A stretch of 64,000 nt of DNA from Sinorhizobium sojae CCBAU 05684 (GTDB lineage Bacteria > Pseudomonadota > Alphaproteobacteria > Rhizobiales > Rhizobiaceae), in assembly GCF_002288525.1 (NCBI RefSeq), contig NZ_CP023067.1, positions 744,001 to 808,000 on the forward strand. Direction: 5' to 3'. The notes beneath the pieces were generated by a model. It had not been told where the DNA came from, did no database searches, and worked only from the letters and a program-made list of their open reading frames with translations. A program made the translations under genes and the position numbers. Each line of letters begins with the position of its first letter. Position 1 is the first letter of the stretch. This document shows positions 19,620-28,091 of this stretch, in pieces.

Positions 19620-20321
19620 GTGAAAAGGGCCGAAATCCTGCATGAATTTGTCGGCGGCATGCGGGCGATGGCCCCGCTCACGACAGCCGTGGTGCCGATC
19701 GGGCTGGTCTTCGGCGCCGTTGCCGCTGCCAAGGGGTTGAGCAGTCTCGAAGCGGCGATGATGAGCGCCTTGGTCTTTGCCGGTGGCTCGCAATTCGTGG
19801 CCATGGACATCTGGATGCATCCGGCCTCCTGGAGCGCGCTCGCCTTCTCGGCCTTGCTCGTCAACATCCGACATGTGCTGATGGGCGCCTCGATCGGCAT
19901 GAGGATGCCGGCCTTTTCCGGGCCGGCGAAGTGTGCCGCGGTGCTGCTGCTTGCCGACGAAATCTGGGCGATGGCGGAGCTGCGCGCTGGGCAGACGCGG
20001 TTGACGCCTGCCTGGTATGCCGGCCTTGCGATACCCTTCTATTGCGTCTGGGTGCTGACAAGTCTTGCGGGGTCGCTCGTCGGCGCCTTCCTGGGGGATC
20101 CGAAGGCGATCGGTCTCGATTTCGCCTTTCCGGCGGTATTCACGGTTCTCGTCATGAGTTTTTGGAAGGGGCGGGAGACCGGCGCGGTGCTCGCGGCCAG
20201 TGCCGCCGCCGCCGTCCTCGTTTACCAGCTTCTACCCGGCGTCTGGTACATCGCGGCCGGTGCCGCTGCCGGAGTCGTTGCAACCCTCACGAGGGGGCGG
20301 CAGCGGGAGGCCTCCGCATGA
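19620..20321 (+). CDS. azlC: AzlC family branched-chain amino acid exporter, large subunit
   Basis: A 233-residue membrane protein with about six to seven helices, containing the family motifs VPIGLVFGAVAA, FAGGSQFVA and LLVNIRHVLMGASIG. AzlC with AzlD exports branched-chain amino acids or analogues. The GTG at 19620 is used; GGAG lies about 10 bp upstream and the family N-terminus follows. The stop overlaps the azlD start (ATGA). It is probably regulated by the AraC-type gene just upstream. Confidence 0.9.
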   Translation: MKRAEILHEFVGGMRAMAPLTTAVVPIGLVFGAVAAAKGLSSLEAAMMSALVFAGGSQFVAMDIWMHPASWSALAFSALLVNIRHVLMGASIGMRMPAFSGPAKCAAVLLLADEIWAMAELRAGQTRLTPAWYAGLAIPFYCVWVLTSLAGSLVGAFLGDPKAIGLDFAFPAVFTVLVMSFWKGRETGAVLAASAAAAVLVYQLLPGVWYIAAGAAAGVVATLTRGRQREASA

Positions 20322-20623
20322 CGCTGGATCCGAATGTCTTCCTCGCGATTGTCGCCATGGCCGCAGCCACGGTGCTGACGCGCATCGCCGGGCTCGTCCT
20401 CATCCGCTTCATCGCCATCGGTCCGCAGCAGAAGCGGGCGCTCGAGGCCATTCCGCCGGCCGTGCTGATGGCCGTCATCGCTCCGACGGCACTCGCCACA
20501 GGCCCGGCCGAAACGCTCGCCACCCTTGCGACCGCGATCGCCGCCACGCGGCTGCCGCTGCTTGCAGCCGTTGCGATCGGTGTTTTTGTGGTAGCCATCG
20601 GAAGGGCCATGATCGGCGGGTGA
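20318..20623 (+). CDS. azlD: AzlD domain protein, exporter small subunit
   Basis: A 101-residue membrane protein with four predicted helices and the AzlD signature TRIAGLVLIRFI and IPPAVLMAVIAPT. It starts inside the azlC stop (ATGA), so translation is coupled, as expected for subunits of one exporter. The gene is convergent with dnaB, 42 bp away. Confidence 0.9.
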   Translation: MTLDPNVFLAIVAMAAATVLTRIAGLVLIRFIAIGPQQKRALEAIPPAVLMAVIAPTALATGPAETLATLATAIAATRLPLLAAVAIGVFVVAIGRAMIGG

Positions 20624-20665
20624 CTGCTGCTGCTTGAGTAGCTGGCGTCAGGACGCCGAAAAAAC

Positions 20666-22165
20666 TCAATGCTCATACTGCGTAAAGGACGGATCGGCCA
20701 GATCCGAGAAGCGGGTGAATTCGGACTGGAAGGCGAGCTTGACGGTGCCGGTCGGCCCGTGGCGCTGCTTGGCGATGATCACGTCGGCCGTGCCCTTCAC
20801 CTTGTCCATCTGCATCTTCCATTCTTCGTATTTCGGGTCGAACTCGTCGCGCGGCTCCATGTTCTTCACATAGTATTCCTCGCGGAACACGAAGAGCACC
20901 ACGTCGGCGTCCTGTTCGATCGAGCCTGATTCGCGCAGGTCCGAGAGCTGCGGGCGCTTGTCTTCGCGGCTTTCGACGGCACGCGAGAGCTGCGAAAGCG
21001 CGATGATCGGCACGTTGAGTTCCTTGCCGAGCGCCTTGAGGCCGGTGGTGATCTCGGTGATCTCCTGCACGCGGTTCTCGCCCGACTTCTTCGAGCCGGT
21101 CATCAGCTGTACGTAGTCGACGACGAGCACGTCGAGCCCGCGCTGCCGCTTCAGTCGGCGGGCGCGCGCCGCCAATTGCGCAATGGAGATGCCGCCGGTC
21201 TGGTCGATATAGAGCGGCACCTTCTGCATCATCTGCGAGCAGGCGACGAGCTTCTCGAAATCGGCTTCCGAAATGTCGCCGCGGCGGATCTTCGAAGAGG
21301 AGACCTCGGTCTGCTCGGAGATGATACGGGTGGCGAGCTGTTCCGACGACATTTCGAGCGAGTAGAAGCCGACGACGCCGCCGTTCTTCGCCTTGAAGGA
21401 GCCGTCAGGCTGCACCTCCGGTTCGTAGGCCGCGGCGATGTTGTAGGCGATGTTCGTCGCAAGCGAGGTCTTGCCCATGCCGGGGCGTCCCGCGAGGATG
21501 ATCAGGTCCGAGCGCTGCAACCCGCCCATCTTGCCGTCCAGCGAATGGATGCCGGTGGATATGCCCGAAAGGTGTCCGTCGCGCTCGAAAGCCTGGCCCG
21601 CCATGTCGATGGCAAGGGCAACGGCATCGTTGAACGACTGGAAGCCGCCGTCGTAACGCCCGGTCTCCGCGAGTTCGAAGAGCCGCCGTTCGGCATCCTC
21701 GATCTGGCTTTGAGGCGGCATGTCGAGCGGCGCGTCATAGGCGATGTTGACCATGTCCTCGCCGATGGTGATCAGTGAGCGGCGCAGCGCCAGGTCGTAG
21801 ATCGCGCGGCCGTAATCCTCCGCATTGATGATCGAGACGGCTTCGGCCGCAAGGCGTGCGAGATATTGCGCGACCGTCAGGTCGCCAACCTTCTCGTCGG
21901 CCTTGAGGAAGGTCTTGACCGTCACCGGATTGGCGGTCTTGCCCATGCGGATGATTTCGCCGGCGATCTCGAAGATCTTGCGATGCAGCGGCTCGTAGAG
22001 ATGCACGGGTTTGAGGAAGTCCGACACGCGGTAGAAGGCGTCGTTGTTGACGAGAATGGCGCCGAGCAGCGCCTGCTCGGCTTCCAGGTTGTTCGGCGCC
22101 TCGCGATAGTGCTGGTCCGCCTGATCCTTGGCCAAGGGGGCGAGCTTTCGCGCTGCGTCGTTCAT
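20666..22165 (-). CDS. dnaB: Replicative DNA helicase
   Basis: A 499-residue hexameric helicase that unwinds DNA at the replication fork. The N-terminal helical domain has NLEAEQALLGAIL at residues ~26-38. The RecA-like domain has Walker A GRPGMGKT at 226-233, Walker B VLVVDYVQLM, and the later SQLSRAVESR and KQRHGPTG motifs. No intein is visible. The start at 22165 (MNDAARKLAPLAK) has GGAA upstream at proper spacing; about 104 extra in-frame codons upstream have no family resemblance and are excluded. It is separated from rplI by a terminator and a 270-bp gap. Confidence 0.97.
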   Translation of the reverse strand: MNDAARKLAPLAKDQADQHYREAPNNLEAEQALLGAILVNNDAFYRVSDFLKPVHLYEPLHRKIFEIAGEIIRMGKTANPVTVKTFLKADEKVGDLTVAQYLARLAAEAVSIINAEDYGRAIYDLALRRSLITIGEDMVNIAYDAPLDMPPQSQIEDAERRLFELAETGRYDGGFQSFNDAVALAIDMAGQAFERDGHLSGISTGIHSLDGKMGGLQRSDLIILAGRPGMGKTSLATNIAYNIAAAYEPEVQPDGSFKAKNGGVVGFYSLEMSSEQLATRIISEQTEVSSSKIRRGDISEADFEKLVACSQMMQKVPLYIDQTGGISIAQLAARARRLKRQRGLDVLVVDYVQLMTGSKKSGENRVQEITEITTGLKALGKELNVPIIALSQLSRAVESREDKRPQLSDLRESGSIEQDADVVLFVFREEYYVKNMEPRDEFDPKYEEWKMQMDKVKGTADVIIAKQRHGPTGTVKLAFQSEFTRFSDLADPSFTQYEH

Positions 22166-22403
22166 GATCTTCCGTTCCGCCTGTCGTTCCTTCGAGCAAA
22201 TCCGGTTTGCTGTCTGCTCCGGTCCACGTCTAGTGTAGCCGTGCAACAGTGCCGCGGCATGCAACCCCGCCCGTCGCCTTTGCCCGTTGTCCACACTCAT
22301 CCACAGGGCCGCCGCGAGGCACGAAACGGGCCTGTTGCAAGGCAAGGGAAATTGACGCAAGGGGCCCGAAGAAATTATCTGATTCGCACTTTGGCGTCGC
22401 CCG

Positions 22404-22419
22404 CAAAGCGTGCGCTTTG
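22404..22419. promoter_or_regulatory. Small inverted repeat upstream of dnaB
   Basis: Perfect inverted repeat CAAAGCG / CGCTTTG with a 2-nt centre, between the rplI terminator and dnaB. It may be an operator or part of a leader hairpin for dnaB; there is no direct evidence for either. Confidence 0.35.
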
Positions 22420-22438
22420 AGTCGGTAGAGCCCCAAAG

Positions 22439-22470
22439 AAAAACCCGGACCGCAAGGGATCCGGGTTTTT
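22439..22470 (-). terminator. Rho-independent terminator after rplI
   Basis: Perfect stem AAAAACCCGGA / TCCGGGTTTTT with a 10-nt loop and T-run on the minus strand. It ends the rpsF-rpsR-DUF2232-rplI unit 24 bp after the rplI stop. Confidence 0.85.
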
Positions 22471-22493
22471 CCTTCATCAGCTCTCGCTGGCGC

Positions 22494-23069
22494 TTATTCT
22501 TCTTCGCCTTCGAACTCAGCTTCCGGGTTGAAGAAGTCTCCCGGCTTCAGCGCGTCTTCGTCGACGCCGTAGATCGCCTCGGCGGAGGTCAGGCTTTCGC
22601 CCTTGGCCTGGCGCTCGGCTTCTTCAGCCGAACGGGCGACGTTGATTTCGATGACCACATCGACTTCCGCATGCAGCTGCAGCGTGACCTTATGTACACC
22701 GATGGCCTTGATCGGCTGGTTGAGGTTCACCTGATTGCGGTTGATGTTGAAACCTTCTGCAGCCAGCGCTTCGACGATGTCGCGAGCGGCAACCGAGCCG
22801 TAGAGCTGGCCGGTCTCGCCAGCGGAACGAACGATGACGAAGGACTTGCCGTCGAGCGTTTCGGCGACCTTCTGGGCTTCTGACTTGCGCTCCAGATTGC
22901 GGGCTTCCAGCGTAGTGCGCTCTGCTTCGAAGCGGGCCTTGTTGGCGGCGTTGGCGCGCAGCGCCTTGCCGAGCGGCAGCAGGTAGTTGCGTGCAAAGCC
23001 GTCGCGAACCTTCACGGTTTCGCCCATCTGGCCGAGCTTCGCGATGCGTTCGAGGAGAATGACTTCCAT
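22494..23069 (-). CDS. rplI: 50S ribosomal protein L9
   Basis: A 191-residue L9 with the N-terminal rRNA-binding domain [19 protein letters not shown] and [11 protein letters not shown], a connecting helix, and a C-terminal domain. A ~40-residue acidic tail (ending in a run of Glu) is common in alphaproteobacteria and makes it longer than the ~150-residue E. coli protein. The start at 23069 is set by the conserved N-terminus, and GGAA lies just upstream. It follows the DUF2232 gene by 35 bp. Confidence 0.96.
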   Translation of the reverse strand: MEVILLERIAKLGQMGETVKVRDGFARNYLLPLGKALRANAANKARFEAERTTLEARNLERKSEAQKVAETLDGKSFVIVRSAGETGQLYGSVAARDIVEALAAEGFNINRNQVNLNQPIKAIGVHKVTLQLHAEVDVVIEINVARSAEEAERQAKGESLTSAEAIYGVDEDALKPGDFFNPEAEFEGEEE

Positions 23070-23104
23070 GATTTCGTTCCTTTCAGTTTGGCATTGTTCG
23101 TTGG

Positions 23105-24058
23105 TTAGCTTTTTCCCGTCGGCGTGACAGCGATGGTGCGTCGCGTGTCGGTCAATCCGAAGAGAAGGAAGAAGAGCGCCGGAAGCGTGAATACGAATAC
23201 CGACAGATAGGCGATCCACAGCACGGGGAGCCGCCATGCCCTGCCGCGCGTGCGATAGTGGAAGGAGGCAAAGCCCGAAAGCAGGAAGCCCGCGCCGAAG
23301 GTGCCGCAGACGAGGGCGCCGATCGCCGCCGGCGCGCCGCCGATAAAGGCAAGGACGAGCCCGCCGAGAAAGAGGAAGATGGCGTTGCGATGCATGCGCA
23401 ACGTGGACGGGATATCTTCCCGTGGCCGCATGGAGCGCCCGGACATCTGCACGATGCGGGTGGCAAGATAGTAGGCCGAAAACAGCATCATCACCCAGAC
23501 AGCCCCCTGCACGAGGGGGAGCGCCAGCGTAAACATCGCCTTCAGTTGGGCGATGGCGGCCGCGTCAGGATCGTAGAGCGGCTCCTGCGCCTTTACCGCC
23601 TCGATCAGCATATCGACCATCAAGTCGGAGACGCTCGAGTCATATCCGACGATGTAGCCGACAATGATCATGCCGACGGTGACGAGGCCGGCGAGGTGGC
23701 TGAGAATGTCCGACAGCGGATACCAGGCGAGCGCACCTTCAGGGCCGCCGATCTCGCTGGCCGGGCGGGCGAGATTGGCAAGATGGCTGAGCCAGCCTGC
23801 AGGGATGAGGGTGACCACGAGGATCAGCAGCGCGAAATAGGGGGACGCGAGGCCTGCTGCCGTCACACTGGCGGCGGCGATGGCGGCGATCGCCGCGGCA
23901 TTGCCCCAGCCGAGCCCGGCAATCAGGATCGGCAGCGCGGAAGCAGCATAGAGGACGATTGCAAAGGACGACTGCGTATTCGCGCCCATCGACAGAAGGG
24001 CGGCGGTAATGCCGGCAAGTGCGCCGACGATCAGCGATGTCCTGTTCCAGTTCTGCAC
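23105..24058 (-). CDS. DUF2232 (YybS-like) multi-pass membrane protein
   Basis: A 317-residue inner-membrane protein with about eight predicted helices, matching the DUF2232/YybS family, function unknown. It lies between rpsR and rplI in a ribosomal-protein operon. In Bacillus subtilis a YybS homologue is likewise near rplI and dnaC (the DnaB helicase gene), with gdpP in between, so the neighbourhood is conserved across phyla even though gdpP is absent here. No catalytic motif is visible. A 12-bp stem-loop separates it from rpsR and may change its expression relative to the ribosomal genes. Confidence 0.82.
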   Translation of the reverse strand: MQNWNRTSLIVGALAGITAALLSMGANTQSSFAIVLYAASALPILIAGLGWGNAAAIAAIAAASVTAAGLASPYFALLILVVTLIPAGWLSHLANLARPASEIGGPEGALAWYPLSDILSHLAGLVTVGMIIVGYIVGYDSSVSDLMVDMLIEAVKAQEPLYDPDAAAIAQLKAMFTLALPLVQGAVWVMMLFSAYYLATRIVQMSGRSMRPREDIPSTLRMHRNAIFLFLGGLVLAFIGGAPAAIGALVCGTFGAGFLLSGFASFHYRTRGRAWRLPVLWIAYLSVFVFTLPALFFLLFGLTDTRRTIAVTPTGKS

Positions 24059-24165
24059 GTTCGCTGTCCTGCTTCAACGCAGTTAGGGGCTGCTATTCGG
24101 CGTAGCCCCAACATGGGATTTGGCGTTTACCGCCGGTTCCGATCCGCGCCCACCGCGGAAGGGAG

Positions 24166-24199
24166 AGGGCAGGGCATCACCTGAAGAATGCCCTGCCCT
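24166..24199 (-). promoter_or_regulatory. Strong stem-loop between rpsR and the DUF2232 gene
   Basis: Perfect 12-bp stem AGGGCAGGGCAT / ATGCCCTGCCCT with a 10-nt loop and no T-run. It lies in the 188-bp rpsR-DUF2232 gap. It may be a processing or partial-termination site protecting the 3' end of the rpsF-rpsR message. Confidence 0.55.
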
Positions 24200-24246
24200 G
24201 GATTTGAGCTTCCGTTGAGTCAGGTGATCAACGGAGAGTCATGTCC

Positions 24247-24495
24247 TTACGATACGATGTAGGGCAGCAGGCCGAGGAAGCGTGCGCGCTTGATCGCCTG
24301 TGCGAGTTCGCGCTGCTTCTTCTGGGAAACGGCCGTGATGCGGGACGGAACGATCTTGCCGCGCTCGGAAATGTAGCGCTGCAGGAGGCGAACGTCCTTG
24401 TAGTCGATCCGCGGAGCGTTTGCGCCCGAGAAGGGGCAGGTCTTGCGGCGGCGGTGGAACGGACGGCGTACCGGAGCGGAAGAAACTTCAGCCAT
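24247..24495 (-). CDS. rpsR: 30S ribosomal protein S18
   Basis: An 82-residue S18 containing the family core [14 protein letters not shown] and [18 protein letters not shown] with the basic [16 protein letters not shown] helix. It binds S6 and 16S rRNA in the platform of the small subunit. The start at 24495 (MAEVSS) follows an AAGGAG; an ATG two codons upstream at 24501 is the alternative, lying only 4 nt from the same AAGGAG. It is 26 bp downstream of rpsF. Confidence 0.96.
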   Translation of the reverse strand: MAEVSSAPVRRPFHRRRKTCPFSGANAPRIDYKDVRLLQRYISERGKIVPSRITAVSQKKQRELAQAIKRARFLGLLPYIVS

Positions 24496-24521
24496 TGTCA
24501 TCTATCTCCTTCGGCTTCTGG

Positions 24522-24968
24522 TTACGCGCGGTCTTCACGCGGACGGCGCGGACGGTCTTCGCGGTCGCCACGGTCCGGACGCGGGCCACGGTCGAAACCG
24601 CCCTCACGCGGGCCACGGCCTTCGCCGCGCGGACGATCGTCGCGGTCACGCTTCTGCATCATCGCGGATGGGCCTTCCTCGTGCTTCTCGACGGCGATCG
24701 TCATGTAGCGCAGGACGTCCTCGTTGATGCGCATCTGGCGCTCGACTTCGTGGACTGCCGGTGCCGGAGCATCGATGTCCATGAGGACGTAGTGAGCCTT
24801 GCGGTTCTTCTTGATGCGGTAGGTGAGGGACTTCAGGCCCCAGTTCTCGACGCGACCAACCTTGCCGCCATTCGCTTCGATTACGCCCTTGTACTGTTCG
24901 ACGAGGGCGTCGACCTGCTGCGGCGTGATATCCTGCCGGGCAAGGAATACGTGTTCATAAAGAGCCAT
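24522..24968 (-). CDS. rpsF: 30S ribosomal protein S6
   Basis: A 148-residue S6. The ferredoxin-like core (residues 1-~95) begins [16 protein letters not shown]-terminal extension is rich in Arg, Asp and Gly (repeated DR, PR, ED blocks to residue 148), typical of alphaproteobacterial S6 and probably disordered or RNA-binding. It heads the rpsF-rpsR operon; S6 pairs with S18. Its leader has a possible autoregulatory fold (see findings). Confidence 0.96.
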   Translation of the reverse strand: MALYEHVFLARQDITPQQVDALVEQYKGVIEANGGKVGRVENWGLKSLTYRIKKNRKAHYVLMDIDAPAPAVHEVERQMRINEDVLRYMTIAVEKHEEGPSAMMQKRDRDDRPRGEGRGPREGGFDRGPRPDRGDREDRPRRPREDRA

Positions 24969-25357
24969 TGTGGCTTGCCTTTCTTGCGTTAATCAGCCCG
25001 GACCTCGGCGGCTAAGCCTCAACGACTGTTCTTATTGGCTGCGACGAGCCGGCAAGAAAGTGTTGTATCGAGACGGTCGAGAGCGGAGACACGGGAGGCC
25101 GGAACATCTGTCATTCCTGGCGGCCTCCAAGGCGGAAGCCGGCCCTCCGTTCAGCCACCAGCCAGAAGACCGGGCGTTTCGAACAGCGCGCTTATACGGA
25201 TTTTCCGGACAAATGCAAGGCGCGATCGCGGAGAACTTGCCGCGCTTGGCCATCTGTGGGCGCTGCTGCCCGAAACTGGGGAACATACACCCGCCTTCCT
25301 TGTTCTGCCCCCTGTACCCCCGCAAGCAGCTAACCCCGCAAACAGCAGGAGATAAAG
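24969..25357. other. Divergent intergenic region rpsF / Cys-rich gene
   Basis: 389 bp with no credible coding sequence. The first ~60 bp form the rpsF leader, with the pairing TTAGCC/GGCTGA on the minus strand. Promoters for both directions must lie here; a TATACGG-like AT-richer stretch near 25194-25215 is the only candidate seen. CAGGAG lies about 6 bp before the ATG at 25358. Confidence 0.55.
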
Positions 25358-25690
25358 ATGAACCGTATAGACCCCAAGGTGCAGGAGTGCATCGACCGGT
25401 GCCTCGCCTGCTACAGTGCCTGTCTCTCGACGGCGATGGGTCATTGCCTGGAAACCGGTGGCAAGCACACCGAGCCGGCGCATTTCCGGTTGATGATGGC
25501 CTGCGCCGAAATTTGTCGGACCGCGGCACATTTCATGCTTGTCGGAACGCGCCATCACCGGCACGTCTGTGCCGAATGCGCGGAAATCTGCGCCGAATGC
25601 GCGACCGATTGCGAACGCATCGGTGAGATGCAGGATTGCGTCGAAGCCTGTCGGCGCTGCGCCGAAAGCTGCCGCTTGATGGCGGCCTGA
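25358..25690 (+). CDS. Cys-rich four-helix bundle copper-binding protein (Csp/DUF326-like)
   Basis: A 110-residue protein with 16 cysteines arranged mostly as C-x2-C and C-x3-C pairs (C11, C15, C18, C22 and so on, with AECAEICAECATDC in the middle) on predicted amphipathic helices. This is the pattern of the copper storage protein/DUF326 group, in which Cys thiols line the core of a four-helix bundle and bind many Cu(I) ions. There is no signal peptide, so it would be cytosolic (Csp3-like). A strong SD (CAGGAG) precedes the ATG. Copper storage is inferred from family; no copper exporter or CueR gene is adjacent. Confidence 0.85.
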   Translation: MNRIDPKVQECIDRCLACYSACLSTAMGHCLETGGKHTEPAHFRLMMACAEICRTAAHFMLVGTRHHRHVCAECAEICAECATDCERIGEMQDCVEACRRCAESCRLMAA

Positions 25691-25713
25691 CGGGCGGGTC
25701 GCCACAGTCCCGA

Positions 25714-26757
25714 TCAGATCGGCGCCGGATAGAGCCGATGCAGGCGGCGAATGCCGTTCATGACGTCCTGTGATAGCGAAACCTCGGCGGCGCCGATATC
25801 GGTCTTCAGCTGTGCGATCGATGTGGCGCCGATGATGACCGAAGCCATGAACGGACGCGTCAGGCAGAAGGCGAGCGCCATTTGCGCCGGATCGAGGCCC
25901 TTTTCGCGCGCGAGCGCCACATAGGCCGCGACCGCAGGCTCCTGATGCGGCGTGAAGCGGCCGCCGAGGTCGCCGTTGATCGACAGGCGCGATCCGGCGG
26001 GCTTCGCCCCGTCGAGATATTTGCCGGTCAGGAGGCCGGCCGCGAGCGGTGAATAGGCGAGCAGGCCGACATCCTCGTGCTGCGACAGCTCCGCCAAATC
26101 GAGATCGTAGCTGCGATAAAGCAGATTGTATTCGTTCTGGATCGTCGCCACGCGCGGAAGGCCATGCTTCTCCGCGAGGTCAAGCATCTTCATTGTGCCC
26201 CATGCCGTGTCGTTCGAAAGCCCGATGGCGCGGACCTTTCCGGCCTTCACAAGATCGCCGAGCTTGTCGAGAATCGCCCTCAGATCGGCGGCGACATGCG
26301 CCTTGTCCTGCTTCGATGGATCATAGGACCAGGCGTTGCGGAAATGATAGTGGCCGCGATTCGGCCAGTGGATCTGATAAAGATCGACGTAATCGGTCTT
26401 CAGGCGCTTCAGGCTGGCATCGATCGCCTGGTCGATCCCTTCCGGGGTGATCGGGCCGCCGTTGCGGATATAGGGGCGGCCGGAGCCGGCGACCTTGGTC
26501 GCGAGAACCACATCGCCGCGTCGCCGCCGTTTCGCCAGCCATTCGCCGATGATGCGTTCGGTATTGCCATAGGTCTCGGCCGAAAGCGGCGTCGTCGGAT
26601 AGAGTTCGGCCGTGTCGATGAAGTTGACGCCAAGCTCGAAGGCATAGTCGAGCTGACCATGGGCCTCGGCTTCGGTGTTCTGGGAGCCCCAGGTCATGGT
26701 GCCGAGGCAGATTTCGGAGACCTTGATGCCGGTGCGGCCAAGCGGGTTGTAGCGCAT
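25714..26757 (-). CDS. Aldo/keto reductase (Tas-like)
   Basis: A 347-residue NADP(H)-dependent oxidoreductase of the AKR (Tas/YajO) type. The tetrad is visible as D48, Y53 (FIDTAELYP), K88 (LATKVAG) and H130 (YQIHW). The opening MRYNPLGRTGIKVSEICLGT is typical and fixes the start at 26757; a longer open frame upstream has no resemblance to the family. Substrate unknown. It is divergent from fabD across a 346-bp gap. Confidence 0.9.
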   Translation of the reverse strand: MRYNPLGRTGIKVSEICLGTMTWGSQNTEAEAHGQLDYAFELGVNFIDTAELYPTTPLSAETYGNTERIIGEWLAKRRRRGDVVLATKVAGSGRPYIRNGGPITPEGIDQAIDASLKRLKTDYVDLYQIHWPNRGHYHFRNAWSYDPSKQDKAHVAADLRAILDKLGDLVKAGKVRAIGLSNDTAWGTMKMLDLAEKHGLPRVATIQNEYNLLYRSYDLDLAELSQHEDVGLLAYSPLAAGLLTGKYLDGAKPAGSRLSINGDLGGRFTPHQEPAVAAYVALAREKGLDPAQMALAFCLTRPFMASVIIGATSIAQLKTDIGAAEVSLSQDVMNGIRRLHRLYPAPI

Positions 26758-27103
26758 GAGTTGACGTTCCTTGGTCGTGGCGGATGCGCGCCGGGGGAGG
26801 AGAAGGCGCGCCCTACAAAACGGGATGATGGCCGCAGCCGAAAGCAGATGGGGCGCGGCGGCAATGACGGAGGCAAACTTACGTCTTGATCGACGAAGTT
26901 CAAGGGCAAAAGCCCGGAGAGACCGACGAAGACGGCCCCGCGCGCTTGACTCGCCGTTCAGGAATGTGAATGGAGAGGGGAAAACAGCGGGCGGGCCGGA
27001 GGCGAACGCAGTCGTCGCCAGTGCTCCGCTTGAACCACGGGAATCGTTCGCGTCGGGCCGGATCGCTCCGCTCCTGCAGCGATCAAGGGAAGAGGCACTC
27101 CTG
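26758..27103. other. Divergent intergenic region AKR / fabD
   Basis: 346 bp without a supported gene. Plus-strand promoter candidates include CTTGAC near 26944 and a GGAATGTGAATGG downstream of it, but the match to alphaproteobacterial sigma70 sites is weak. It contains a GGGAAGAGG-type sequence as fabD ribosome binding site. Open frames extending fabD or the AKR gene through the gap are compositional. Confidence 0.5.
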
Positions 27104-28048
27104 ATGAGCATTGCATTCACGTTCCCCGGTCAGGGCAGCCAGGCCGTCGGCATGGGCAAGGATTTGGCGGAGGCCTTTCCGGAGGCGGCATCCGTCTTTG
27201 CCGAGGTGGACGAGGCGCTCGGCGAGAAATTGTCCGATATCATGTGGAACGGGCCCGAAGAGACGCTGACGCTGACCGCGAATGCCCAGCCGGCGCTGAT
27301 GGCGGTCTCGATCGCCGTGATCCGCGTTCTCGAGGCAAAGGGATTGGATCTGAAGAGCAGGATCTCGTTCGTCGCCGGCCATTCGCTCGGCGAATACTCG
27401 GCCCTTTGTGCCGCCGGGACCTTTTCGCTTGCCGACACGGCGCGGCTCCTGCGCATTCGCGGCAATGCGATGCAGGCGGCCGTTCCGGTGGGAAAGGGCG
27501 CGATGGCCGCGATCATGGGGCTGGAGCATGATGACGTCGAGGCCGTCTGTCGCGAGGCTGCGTCACTCGGCGCATGCCAGATCGCCAACGACAATGGCGG
27601 TGGACAATTGGTGATCTCCGGCGAAAAGCCGGCGGTCGAAAGGGCGGCGGCGCTGGCTTCGGAAAAGGGTGCCAAGCGCGCCTTGATGCTGCCGGTCTCG
27701 GCTCCCTTCCATTCCGCCCTGATGGCGCCCGCCGCCGAAGCCATGCGCGAGGCGCTCTCCAAGGTCGAAAAGCGCCATCCGGTCGTGCCGGTCGTGGCGA
27801 ACGTGCGCGCCGCCCCGGTCGGCGATGCCGACGAGATCGCCCGGCTGCTCGTAGAGCAGGTGACCGGGCAGGTGCGCTGGCGCGAGACGGTGCAATGGTT
27901 CGCCGCCAATGGCGTCACGACCCTTTATGAGATCGGTTCGGGCAAGGTGCTGACGGGGCTTTCCCGGCGGATAGACAGGAATCTCAACGGCATCGCAGTC
28001 AACACGCCCGCCGACATCGATGCGGTGATGACCGCCCTTCTGGCCTGA
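27104..28048 (+). CDS. fabD: Malonyl-CoA:ACP transacylase
   Basis: A 314-residue enzyme loading malonate onto ACP. It has the N-terminal FTFPGQGSQ, the nucleophile S94 in GHSLGEYSAL, R119 for carboxylate binding, and catalytic H203 (APFHSALM). Ferredoxin-like small domain in the middle. The start at 27104 (MSIAFTFPGQ) is set by the conserved N-terminus. It leads the fabD-fabG-acpP-fabF cluster; fabG follows after 43 bp that include a 17-bp tandem duplication. Confidence 0.96.
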   Translation: MSIAFTFPGQGSQAVGMGKDLAEAFPEAASVFAEVDEALGEKLSDIMWNGPEETLTLTANAQPALMAVSIAVIRVLEAKGLDLKSRISFVAGHSLGEYSALCAAGTFSLADTARLLRIRGNAMQAAVPVGKGAMAAIMGLEHDDVEAVCREAASLGACQIANDNGGGQLVISGEKPAVERAAALASEKGAKRALMLPVSAPFHSALMAPAAEAMREALSKVEKRHPVVPVVANVRAAPVGDADEIARLLVEQVTGQVRWRETVQWFAANGVTTLYEIGSGKVLTGLSRRIDRNLNGIAVNTPADIDAVMTALLA

Positions 28049-28080
28049 GCGCCCCAATTACAAGAGCGCCCCAATTACAA
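28047..28080. repeat. Tandem 17-bp direct duplication between fabD and fabG
   Basis: The unit GAGCGCCCCAATTACAA occurs twice, head to tail (28047-28063 and 28064-28080), starting inside the fabD stop codon. It is immediately followed by GGGAG, the fabG ribosome binding site. Looks like a recent replication-slippage duplication. Confidence 0.9.
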
Positions 28081-28091
28081 GGGAGAAATCC

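Noticed and set aside
20640-20662. GGCGTC/GACGCC hairpin next to GAAAAAA between azlD and dnaB
   Set aside because: The A-run is on the wrong side for a terminator in either direction that would need a T-run after the stem; kept out of the feature list.
22166-22477. 104-codon N-terminal extension of dnaB
   Set aside because: Runs through the rplI terminator; the family N-terminus and ribosome binding site support 22165.
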